Below, in pieces: positions 54,801-64,000 of a stretch of DNA of 64,000 nt. The notes under the pieces are model-generated. The model was given only the letters and a program-made list of their open reading frames with translations. It ran no database searches and was not told the origin of the DNA. Each line of letters starts with the position of its first letter. Positions within the stretch are counted from its first letter, which is position 1. Source of the DNA: Eremomyces bilateralis CBS 781.70. Taxonomy: Eukaryota > Ascomycota > Dothideomycetes > Eremomycetales > Eremomycetaceae. The DNA lies in NCBI RefSeq assembly GCF_010015585.1, contig NW_022985088.1, positions 126,678 to 190,677 on the forward strand. The letters are read 5' to 3'. The position numbers were made by a program, and so were the translations under genes.

Positions 54801-54872
54801 TCACGGACTTCGCTAACGAGTATCAAGGTGAACAACGTGATCATTGCAGGAAATGACGAGGACGAGTACTGA
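51855..54872 (+). CDS. cct5: Chaperonin-containing TCP-1 subunit epsilon (Cct5)
   Basis: Ten exons (51855-51864, 51926-51943, 52002-52050, 52103-52196, 52253-52336, 52387-53325, 53383-53520, 53574-53754, 54284-54372, 54828-54872) encode 548 residues. CCT motifs are in order: [18 protein letters not shown] (epsilon-type N-terminus), [17 protein letters not shown], the ATP motif [18 protein letters not shown], a long apical domain, [21 protein letters not shown] and [11 protein letters not shown]. The protein ends [14 protein letters not shown]. Cct5 is one of eight subunits of the cytosolic TRiC complex that folds actin, tubulin and other proteins. The first exons are tiny (10 and 18 nt). The last two introns are 529 and 455 nt, much longer than any other here, while the exons they separate are conserved in frame. 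Confidence 0.95.
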
Positions 54873-56849
54873 ACGGTTCGGGTCATAGACTGGTGTTCTT
54901 TGGGATCATCGTCCTGGCGATAAAATCCATATTGGCGTGCAACGCGCCGTCAGGGAGGCGAGGCAAATGTTCAGTATCAAAAGACAGCTTAGATGTACAC
55001 TTGACCGATCCACGCAAAAAGATTCTGAATACACGTGTCTTCCTGACCATGCAATCCCATGCTCCATAGAGACATTGCGCGAACGATCCCTAACAATCCG
55101 AGAATATGCAGTCCTTCTGTGAAGCTCTCACGTCGTTTTTGTTTTTGTGCTCCCTTTCTTGTATTTTCTGGGGTCTATTCCAGTTGTTAGCATGCTTCCC
55201 TGGCGTTGATTCATCGAACGAACCTTTTCGCGACATGCGAACCCGATCCCTTGTTCCTCTATTTGAAATCATGAAATGTTAGCTTGAATATCACAATTAT
55301 AGAAACGCATTAGAACTATAAAGCAAGGAACCATAACAAGTCGCAAGTATCCGCGCCAAGGTCTGGAACTAGGAATATTCAATAATCCCAGTTTTGGATA
55401 CCGAGGGTGCTCCACGCATTTTTTGAATCGTCTTGGTCTTAGTGAATCCCCCCCGTATGCCCTTCCAGATGTTGGATACAAACAGTTACACGGAGCACTC
55501 CCCCGGCAATGCAAGGTACTCTGCCCGCGGTCGTGCTCAACTAACCAAAGCGAAGAATTTGGCGCGCAGCGCAAGGGAGTGTCCTTGTCGAACGTTGCAG
55601 TTTTCATTTGAATTTAGCTCGAAGCACGCTTTGGCTGTACTGTGGTGTTTCGCGCGCCGAAATAAGTTGCTTGCTGAGGCTCTTTGACCTGGTGGGTGGC
55701 AGTCTGGCAGTAACAGAGTCTGACTGCCAGTCGATCGGTAAGGAGGTTTTGGAACGGTATCGGCGAATATGCTCGGCATGCGACCGCAGCCATATTATAA
55801 GCCTGATTCGTGAAGAAGAATCTCCTCTGGGAGCTCACGACTCAATTGTCCACCCATCAAGGTTCCATTCTGTCTGAGCTACCCCTTCAAACCGCGAGAT
55901 TTTAGGAGATGGGCTAGACTGAGGGACTGATGATGGTACTTCCGTATAGTATTCCGCGGTGCAGTTTCAAATCGCACCACTGCAAGTAATACCCCAGATC
56001 GACGACGGACCGGATGCCACGTGCGATGCGGGGATGATGGCCCAGGCCCAACCTCGGGCTTCAAATCCTAGCAGGATGCTGTGTCGATTCGATCATCCCT
56101 TGGAGAAACCATCCTTGGTGTCGCCCGGGATCTTTAACATCGGTATGCCATCTGTAATGGGCGGGAGAAGGCAGATCCGTATCCGCCGCCCAAGGATGGG
56201 AGGATTGAAAGAGCACGCGACATAAATTGAGTTGAGTCTTCGGAAGCGAGCCGCGAGGATTGCATCGAACCCCAGTTGTCTAGGCGCTCAACTGCGCATG
56301 GACAGCTCCCCTCTTCCGAAATACGTTCCATTCGTTCGTTGTATTAAGACTGCTCGAGCTCAACCAGGTAGTCCCTTTGTGTTTCGGCTTTCGAGGTAAG
56401 GCTGGGCCTGCCTGGCCAAGGCGGGATGGCGCTCCTCGCAAGTCTTAGGAGTTTACCCGGTCCAGGATTCAACAAGTGTCGAAGAACCTCGGCTGCATGG
56501 AAGGTTTCTAGAAGAAAGGATCAAATGACCATTTAATTGTTGGGCGTCCCCAAAGCTCAATCGGATCCGTGCGTTCGTAAGATGTCTGCAAATCACATGA
56601 AGATGGTCCGTTTCGGGATTCGATCCCTGGGTCGATAGGTATAACGATTTGACATAGGTACGCTACGATCGTTGACGGACAGGGACCGTATTCTAGCCCT
56701 GTAAGCCGAGGTACCCAGCGGATCTGGACATCGGAGGAAGAGCGAAAACGGTCGGTCCGCGAGTATGTCTCAGTTGAATGATGCCTTAGGTACGGAGGGT
56801 GTGAAGGAGTGGGAGGGGGTTGTTCCTGATCAATATTGATACGCATCCA
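54873..56849. other. Gene-free interval after cct5
   Basis: About 2 kb with only short frames and no family resemblance. A loop near 56610-56640 carries a GGATTCGATCC sequence that imitates a tRNA T-arm but has no matching acceptor stem. No gene called. Confidence 0.4.
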
Positions 56850-59800
56850 CTACGGCCAACGCCAAGAATGATACGGCCTGTGTTCTTTATACGCTCCGTT
56901 GAACCCGAGCATCCTTGTGGTATCGCCAATACGTCCCTCGTCAGTAGACGCCCATGGCCTGTGGATCAGGGGACCAGAGAGTCAAAATAACGCCACGGCG
57001 GGGATCATTACGACAGAGATAGTTCCGTTTTGAAGGAGTACATCATGGCGGGATCCATGATTCAAGATTGAAGGATAAAGAAAACGGGAGCACTTGCCTT
57101 CCACCTTCCCAAAAGCCAGTCCCCCGCTTACTGCCGACCAAATTCCCGTGACAGACGACACAGTCTTCCGTACGATAATTCTGTTCACGAGAGCCTGTTG
57201 GTCACGGTCAGTGGTATTGCAATCTATTTCCACCAGAGGAGTGGACCATGCGCATGATGCTACAAAGGGAATTTTAAGGCAGTAGTGTAAGCCACTTACA
57301 GAATCCACCTAGGAACCGCACTGTTAGCATGAAGTTATGACCTCCTCTTGAAAGGGAGGAAGAAGAGTCCAATATACGTACAAATCATTCGGTTCGCATG
57401 TTCATTCGGGTGGTCAGACACCTCATCGTGACATTTGTCACACGGAAATACCTTTGAGCAGCACGAGAATCTACTAGTGTAAGCGTGTTGCAGCCCTCAT
57501 AGGATGCGTTGTATCCGTACCTGAACCATCGATATGACTTCCCGTAATGTTTGCAACGTCCTCGTCGCGGTAGTTCTTCGCCAGTGACAATTCCTAACTT
57601 CTCCTTGGCCCTCCTCGCCACTGGACCTCTCGACACTCGCACTGCCAGGCCGCTTGTCCTCAACATCTTCACCTCCGGGATTCGAAACGACATATGTTGA
57701 TGGCAATTCCTACAGTTTGCCATCGAACTCTGGCCTCGAACGCTGATCAGTCCTGGTGCTAGAAATGCAGTCGAGCACTCGGAGCAGGTTGGCACAAAAT
57801 TACTTGGCAGCAGCTCGACGGGACTTCCTCCCTCAATATCAAGGTAGCCTGCTCGGACAGAGTTCGAATGCAGAAAGTCTTTCCGCCAACTCAAGTCGAT
57901 GCTGCTTCCGCACTTCTTACATCGCTCCGATTTAGCGGCACTCGTGTCCATTGAGCTGTCGCGAAGTTTGATAACATCAATGGAATCTTTGCAACGTTCG
58001 CAGCGGATGACGAGGCTTAATGATGTCAGCTCAAGCAGTTCGATTCCATGAAGTTCGAGGCCGGGGAAGGAGATCATGATGCCACGCTCGCGAAGCGTAC
58101 TAGAGGTCCCTTGATCGTTATTGTCGGGGTCAGGGGTATCGGATTCGGAGTCGTAGCTGTCAGAGTAGTCGCTGTCGGACTGTTCGTCCCGGAGAACGGA
58201 CCATTCAGGAGGTCGTGGAATTGTAATGATATGCTCGCGGTCTTGAATGGGGATGGCTTGCTCAGTGTTTCCTTCAGGCGGCTCGACACTGATAGGTATC
58301 CAATCGCCTTCGCTAATCGGTTGAGGCTTTCGCGACTCGTCTGGCTGTTGTTCCTCAACGGTAGGTATTGCCATCGAATGGATGTTTTGGGCCAGGTAAT
58401 TCAAGTGATTCATAATAGAGAGGTCGGGGTTCTGCGTCACCCTCTCGATGAAAGAATTTGCCAAAGAAGCCGCATTTGGATCCGCAAGATCAGAAAGTTC
58501 CAGGCGGCAGGGCTGCAAAGGATACAGATGGGGGACAATTAGAGTGATTTTCTTGACACTTTTGAGAGACTCTGGAAGGGCATTGCGACGGCTTGGTTCG
58601 ATTGGAACAATAAAAGTGACCCCGTCAGAAAATTTAGAGAATAGGGGAAGACGTCCCATGCGTGCTTCCAGTTGCCGGAGCTCCTGCGTTCGTCTCCTCG
58701 ACGCATGCTTCAACTGTTCAGGGGAAAAGGTTGGTTCGGGTGCCAATACTACAACCTCACCAACGTCGGAAATACCAGCAGCTTGCTCAGAAATTGGCAG
58801 CTCAGGACTATAAATACCTGGGGCGGAATAGGATGGGCCGTCGTTCCTTACTCGATTGACGACGAGTTTGAATGTTTCCGCTTTCTTAGCTCCCAGCAGC
58901 GACTCCAAGCTTCTGTCGAACGTGTTCATCAATTGGAGCAACGTTAGTTTCGGACTACCAGCTACCAGTGCATCGAATCCCTTTTCGAGATTGATCTGGA
59001 AGCCTCTACCCAATTCCTTGTTCAGAACGCGAAGATTTGGATGAGAGGTCGTGACAGCAGCGTTCTTTGACCTGTATGTCCCTGGTACATTGAGGCTACA
59101 CTCCAATGCTTCCAGGTCATAAGGAAAGTCGGGATCGCTAGGCTGTATGCTAAACATCAGCGTCGTCCCATCTGCTGCTTCCTGCACGGCATCGTCCTGG
59201 ATCTTAAATCGGCGCTGCAGCTGGGCAATCTCAAACTCGCGAGGTTCTGTAACCTGCAAGTTCGGGACGGGACGTGTTACTACATTTCTAGGCTGCACTG
59301 CACTTGTCTTTTTTCTAGCAGGGAAAGAAGATGCAGTGTCTTCCGAAGACGTCTGCCCTGCGGCTGAGGTTGCTGCTGTGGAAGATGGACCCCCTTTGAC
59401 GTTCCCGCCTGTTGATGGCTGGGGCAGGGTTTCGTGGAGATATGGGCATGATGGTCCCTTTCGGCAACCTATTTGAGAGGGAGCCTGGTCAGTACATAAG
59501 CAGTTTAGAGACCATTTCGCGAAGAAAGTAGTGCTTGCAGAGCAATAGCTCCACTTGTACAGCAGTCAGACAGAGATAGATCTGTCACGGTACACAATGG
59601 TTCGCGTGATACTGTTGGAGTCGGGCTAGGATCCTCGCATATCAACAAGAATACAAACGCGATGTTGGCCCTACACGTGTGTGTTTACCCATCTGTAAGA
59701 TGATAGAGCAACTGCACACTGACGCCTTTCTCAGTCGCCATCCACTCGCTCATTTTCTGTCAGACAGTGAAGTCCCAATGCTCTACAGCCGCAATATCAA

Positions 59801-60698
59801 TGGCCATGACAAAATAGACGCGATTGAGTAATGACAGACGATTCATAAAATGACATGCAGGAATCGCAGGGCAACAGGGTCAGAGGATGATCCAGCTTGA
59901 GATGATTGGAGGCGCTCTGCATGTCGACTATTGGAATTGGCACCTCCAAATCGTGACAACAATGAACAAATGAATTTGAAAGACTTACCTCCAGGAGTCC
60001 TGTAAAAACGACAGCGGCGCACACGACCGGGCGACGCGATTGCCTTGTCGGTTCCGGGGCCTCGATGCGGTGATCTCGTCTGTTCCGGAGGCATCGAGCT
60101 ATTCTTGCCGCCTTGTCTGGGGGGTGGTGGTGCAGCAGTCGCCTTCGACAGACCCGGACTCGGGCCGCCACCATCCAGGACCAGATTGGATGTGGCGTCT
60201 CGAGATGATCTCGTCGAGCGGGGCGGGTGAGGCTGGGGCCGCTGGGGGCGCGGGGGTATGACTGACAACTCATCAATCGCTGGGACATAATCCTGGATGT
60301 TGCTGCTTGTTGAGCACGGTGTGCTGAGCAGATGACCTTCGACTGCATGAACGAAAGAATGGGAATAGCATCGGGGGAAGGAGTAGGGCACGAGTAACAC
60401 TGAGATTGTGTTGGCTTCTCCCTTCGTCTCTCCAGGAAAAACAAAGGCGAAACGGAAACCCCCAAATGGCATAGGAATATTTCCTTAGTATTGGTGCCTC
60501 CAGTACACGGCAAAACTCCGGGGTCGTGGGGGAGAGTGAAGAAGATGAGCTCGTGATCTTACCTGACGACGACGATGACGATCCTGCTGGTGTAGCTGGT
60601 CTTCTGGCTTCCGGGCTTCTGGCTTCCAACTCGTCCTGACGAGCAGGTCTGCTGGCTGGATTGATGCCTACGGGCTGAGCATCACGAGTCTTATCCAT
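56850..60698 (-). CDS. CCCH- and CHY-type zinc-finger protein
   Basis: Exons proposed: 60698-60563, 60342-59989, 59468-57521, 57470-57382, 57308-57300 (9 nt), 57194-57098 and a tentative last exon 56958-56850, giving about 913 residues. Spliced exons 2-3 create one C-x8-C-x5-C-x3-H finger (CRFYRTPGGCRKGPSCPYLH). The C-terminal part is a CHY finger: two CxxC pairs (IRCERCKDS and SERCKKCGS), GRCKHYGKSYRWFRFSCC, CDKCHDE, HPNEHANRMIC, GFC and SREQNYRTEDCVVCHG. CHY proteins bind zinc and are often partners in ubiquitin-dependent or RNA-linked processes; the job here is unknown. The acceptor for exon 2 is uncertain, and another fits about 70 bases upstream. The penultimate exon ends at a GC donor (GCAAGT), so the last exon and the true C-terminus are least certain. 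Confidence 0.8.
56959..57097 (-). other. Probable GC-AG intron at the end of the CHY-finger gene
   Basis: The donor is GCAAGT after the codons W-E-G-G. The acceptor CCACAG at 56959-56964 is tentative. The same donor sequence occurs in two other genes of this window. If the intron is retained, the frame ends about 20 residues later. Confidence 0.5.
57300..57308 (-). other. 9-nt microexon inside the CHY finger
   Basis: The nine bases GT GGA TTC T complete Cys-Gly-Phe-Cys between MIC and SREQN of the CHY zinc finger. They are bordered by a CCTAG acceptor and a GTAAGT donor. Phase fits on both sides (1 + 9 + 2 bases). Confidence 0.75.
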
Positions 60699-63354
60699 CG
60701 CGGCTAGGGCAGTTGGTTTTACGCTTGGAGAATGGCAATTGGACGCCCCAGGTCACCGGCGATATTTCCGCTGGTGCTCGATTCGACGATTACTCCGTGT
60801 CGTGCTGAGAAGATAGGCGTCTCGAAGCAGTGGAGAAAACGGGGACAGATAATAGCCGGAGAAACAAATAGGAAGAATATACGGTAGCAGCCGCTCACAA
60901 CAGATGTGGTGATGAAGGCGTCAAGTGCATCTGTTGGTGATATTGCCAGGAGCGGCTAATCATTTCAGTTGCTGAGAATTGGCTTTAACCGGTCGAACAC
61001 GTCGAAATGAGTCATTTTGATCCATACTACATTGCTTTTGAATCCGATAATATTCATGAGCCATATACTTGCTAGTAGTGGTTTGCTGAAAAGATATACT
61101 ATTAGCGACGCCGTTTTGTATAATCAGCGCCCTGTCGACCTCTTCTTCTAAACGGCCCTTGAAATGGCCCATGTCCATCGATATACACCACCGGATCCGG
61201 TGTACTTCTCCTGCATACCCCATATCCGGTGGTCTCCAATGTCAACCAAAACATCCCCAATGCGTTGTTGCCACGCAAACAGTCATCCGCGTTCGCCCCT
61301 CCTCCGACCGGAAGGGAATGAAAGGTGACAGGCCGCGTGAACTGAGTCATTTTCTCATTTCTCCCAGGGAGAAGGGATCGACTTGGCCTGGGCCTTCTTG
61401 ATACTGGGATATATCTGGATACGGGGAGCTTCGACGGCGCAGTCCAACGCTGGTGAGGGGTGACGCAAGGGGCTCGCCGATTTCGAGCGCCGATGGAGTC
61501 CACACGACCGATCCCGCGTAAGATTCCGGATATTTCACTACTTCCGGTATGTGAAACCGAATCCTGCTGAAGGTATGAAATCACGACTTGAATCGGCGGG
61601 CGGAGAAAGGTCCCCGATGACATATTTCGCTGCATATCAGCCATCTCCCGTGACTTTCCTCACTGGTGACAACCATTCCCTCCATCGGGTCAAACGAGTT
61701 CCCTTTTGCATACACGCGGGAACCTTTCTCACCATCCGGTCCAGACAACGACCGCACTTGTATTCGCGGGCGCGGGGAATTCTAGGTACTGATGTACTCA
61801 ACCGAATGTCACCCCACACCGTGACACCAACCGCCCACGTTGTAGAAACGCCCCGCTTACTGATGAAGAGGCGGTAAAGAGGAGCCCATCCCCGATCCAG
61901 CTGTTAACCGATGTCTCCCCAACCCTCTACCTCCATTGTCGTCGCCATTGGCTCGATCTCGCCAGCATCACCACGTCAAACCCGCCGGGATATGGGATGG
62001 ATATTTTGGTCGGCCAGGGTGCCAGTCAGACCGGATTGGTACGAACTACGAAACCATGAAAGCGGGCGTGGGAAAACCGGTCGTCGAACCGACGAAACAT
62101 CAGATGGGGCTGCAAAGATTTTCTGTTGAGGTTGCGCGTTGGGAAGAAACTCTCCCGTCCATTTGTGGTTCGAAGCTTTTCGCGAACGCTGCCGGTCTCG
62201 TCGCACTGAAGAAATGCTGGGTAGATGCTGGCGGGTGAGTGATAGCGTCGTGCAAGTACCTAGCTCAGTCACTCACCCATATCATTCCGGACGCCATTTG
62301 AACCTGGGAATCGTAGAAAGGCGCCGATTCGATGTTAGTAATAGCACCGGTGCGGTAGGGTGTTGCTTCGTCAGATGTACTTTTCAGGGAGCTAGGTTCC
62401 GAGTTTTGGACGGCTGTACATAAGTGAGGGTTGAAGGGCTGCATACTGATCCCAATATAGCCTCACGAAGGGGTACGAGGAGATGACGAGAATGCAGGAT
62501 GACAATATGTTGTGAATATCCACTGCAGCATGTGTTGCTTCAAATTGAATGAAACCCACATCGGATCGGTGACACAGAGTAGGTTCAATAGAGAGCTGCG
62601 AGATGTCAGACGCCACGATTCGAATGGAGGCGTAGGGTCAAGCCAATGGAAGGAATAAGTAGGGCAATTTCAATCTTCGATACAAGTCTCAATGCAATTT
62701 TGGTTTAGTTTCGATTTTGTTTGGTATTGGTTTTAATCCGTAATGAAGGTAGCCATGCCAGTACTCAAGGACTGTGACCGAGAACATCTCAGAAGCTGGA
62801 TGACCCGATGGAATAATCAGCCCTTGCTGGACTGCACCATTGCTCCTCCGCGTTGATGTCGCTATGGTTCTCCTCTGGCGCGTCCATCAAACCGCCCGCC
62901 AAACCATCTGTACATGCTGACTATCTCCGCGCCGCCATGAAGGCTAGAAGTACAAGTGTCGTCAAAGGATAATGTACAAGGTCACGCGCCGACCCGGCGC
63001 GAAACTGCCATTAGACCTGTGCAAAACATAGCTGCGAAAAGAAAAGGTTTCTGCGGTGGGTTGCCCCAGATGCTTCCCTCTGGGGTATCATGTAAACCCG
63101 CCTCTTGCGAAACCCCAGGACTAGAAGTGAACAGGTAGAAAAAGAATCGTCGTGAACATGCAATGGTATCGGGTTTTGAACAAGGGTCGCGATAGCGAGC
63201 CGCCCGGAAATGAAAACGCCAGGTCATGGAACCAGTGAAAAATAGCATCCGACGCCTTGTACGCTGTGAAAATCGAATGCGGGTCATTAATCGCCTGCGG
63301 TGGTTGGCAGGATCGAGCGGTATGTATTACGGCCGTCAGGTTTCGCGTGTCTAA
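60699..63354. other. Long gene-free interval between the CHY-finger gene and the DUF3295 gene
   Basis: About 2.6 kb. The part next to 60698 should hold the CHY-gene promoter and leader, with a GC-rich patch. Frames at 61102-61644 and 61911-62238 have no family resemblance and are not called. No repeats or RNA genes are supported. Confidence 0.4.
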
Positions 63355-64000
63355 TTACCATCCCCTCTCGTGGAGATCATCAGGACCTGCAGTGAAGAAA
63401 TCGGTTTGGTTGTTCGTCCAGGAGCTCGTGTATTTGTTGGTAGTCTCTTTTATTACCCCGAGCCCTGATGGCGCGACTGGCGCAGGCTCACCCGGGTACT
63501 GTCGCAAGTTGCGCATATCGTTGGATGTGTGTCGTCGTTTAAGTGCTGCGTTGGTGGTCGAGTTCTTCTGTTGTCGCTCCCAGAGGAGGTTCTTCCGAAG
63601 CGACTCCGTCAGCTCGGAGCTGAGCATGTTTCGGCGGGTGGTGCGGGGAGAGAGAGCAGGTTGGTGGGTGTTGGACGTGGTCATAATGATTGGTTTGGAT
63701 CGAGAGATTTGAATTGGGTTGGAGTCGGATGCGGAGGCATCGGGTAGTGGAGAGGTAGGGAACGAGGGACCGTTCGGAGAGCTGGTGCGGGAGCGACGGA
63801 TGGCGGGGGTGGAACGTGAGGCGGCATTTTGAAGCGCGGTGGCTCGGTCATTCTCGTGCATCATCGCCGTCAGAAGCGAAGGCCGCGACCTCAAGTTGGC
63901 CCGAGAATCCACTCTCTGGAACATATGTTCGTCTTTGAAGCTGGGTTGGCCGCTGTGGTCGTCTTCTGCATCTTCCCATTCACCATCTTCCATCTCATCG
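63355..64000 (-). CDS. C-terminal part of a DUF3295-family protein (5' end outside window)
   Basis: The frame runs from a TGA-type stop at 63355 to the right edge of the window, about 215 codons, and stays open at 64000. It carries the recognisable DUF3295 end: FQRVDSRANLRSRPSLLT, LQNAASRSTPAIRRSRTSSP, then LSPRTTRRNMLSSELTESLR, KNLLWERQQKNSTTNA and LKRRHTS. It terminates in DLHERGW. The N-terminal, probably acidic, part continues beyond the window (DEMEDGEWEDAEDD is visible). The family is fungal and often also carries a DUF1752 segment; its role is only loosely tied to nitrogen or stress regulation in yeast Mks1-type proteins. No intron is seen here. Confidence 0.85.
   Translation of the reverse strand, partial: DEMEDGEWEDAEDDHSGQPSFKDEHMFQRVDSRANLRSRPSLLTAMMHENDRATALQNAASRSTPAIRRSRTSSPNGPSFPTSPLPDASASDSNPIQISRSKPIIMTTSNTHQPALSPRTTRRNMLSSELTESLRKNLLWERQQKNSTTNAALKRRHTSNDMRNLRQYPGEPAPVAPSGLGVIKETTNKYTSSWTNNQTDFFTAGPDDLHERGW

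Noticed and set aside
56595-56640. tRNA T-arm-like sequence GGATTCGATCC
   Set aside because: No matching acceptor stem, D arm or anticodon arm can be folded on either strand.
61102-61644. 180-codon minus-strand frame in the 60.7-63.3 kb interval
   Set aside because: No family motif and many rare-looking codons; it overlaps other random frames.
1-64000. CRISPR arrays, prokaryotic operons or phage-like modules
   Set aside because: No spaced direct-repeat arrays exist and the introns and gene families are those of a fungal nucleus.

Overview
The window reads as nuclear DNA of a filamentous ascomycete, most likely a eurotialean mould (Aspergillus, Penicillium or a close relative). The evidence is the dense, mostly single-copy gene layout; short introns (about 45-80 nt, GT..AG, with CTAAC/CTGAC branch sites a few bases before the acceptor); and the gene set itself: a creC-type WD40 protein, a PSTAIRE Cdc2/NimX kinase with a Gly-rich kinase-domain insert, a two-domain HP1 protein, a DUF3295 protein and FAR1/MULE debris. 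I placed exon boundaries by hand from splice consensus, reading frame and family similarity, and no alignment was run. Genus-level assignment is inference.

Layout. 1-8 kb: the 3' end of an RG-rich protein gene, the Miro GTPase gene gem1, a CUE/SMR endonuclease gene and an arrestin-related trafficking adaptor. 8-15 kb: a 2.4-kb gene-free stretch, creC, then a degraded-looking APH-type phosphotransferase. 15-22 kb: the Cdc2/NimX kinase, divergent from an AlkB-type dioxygenase, then a GH18 protein carrying a C-terminal UBA domain and a membrane-anchored alpha/beta hydrolase. 22-31 kb: a more accessory block with an FAD monooxygenase, an orphan FAR1 domain gene, a small protein of unknown function, a DUF3500 protein and an FAH-family hydrolase. 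31-35.5 kb: the multi-KH protein Scp160/vigilin. 35.5-42 kb: a gene-poor stretch with a non-autonomous hAT-like DNA element (terminal inverted repeats and an exact 8-bp target duplication), a tiny Cys-rich zinc-finger protein and two proteins I do not recognise. 42-55 kb: an intron-containing tRNA-Asp, neutral trehalase, an IFRD-family protein, MBF1, HP1 (hepA) and the chaperonin subunit Cct5. 55-64 kb: a CCCH+CHY zinc-finger protein with a 9-nt microexon, and the 3' part of a DUF3295 gene cut by the window edge.

How the genes relate. Most are independent housekeeping genes: mitochondrial transport, translation and RNA surveillance (Scp160, SMR nuclease, Mbf1), cell cycle, chaperonin, heterochromatin and trehalose breakdown. 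Two regulators tied to the ubiquitin system and carbon-source response, creC and a PPxY-bearing arrestin, are neighbours. The 24-31 kb block has enzymes that could act on an aromatic or keto-acid substrate, but nothing in the sequence proves a joint pathway.

The most unusual items are the GH18-UBA fusion with a substituted catalytic motif, the 9-nt microexon, three GC-AG introns that all use the donor GCAAGT, the hAT-like element with a duplicated right end, the tRNA-Asp intron that pairs with its own anticodon loop, and a Gly/Met-rich protein with a lipid-anchor-like N-terminus and a PPxY motif.
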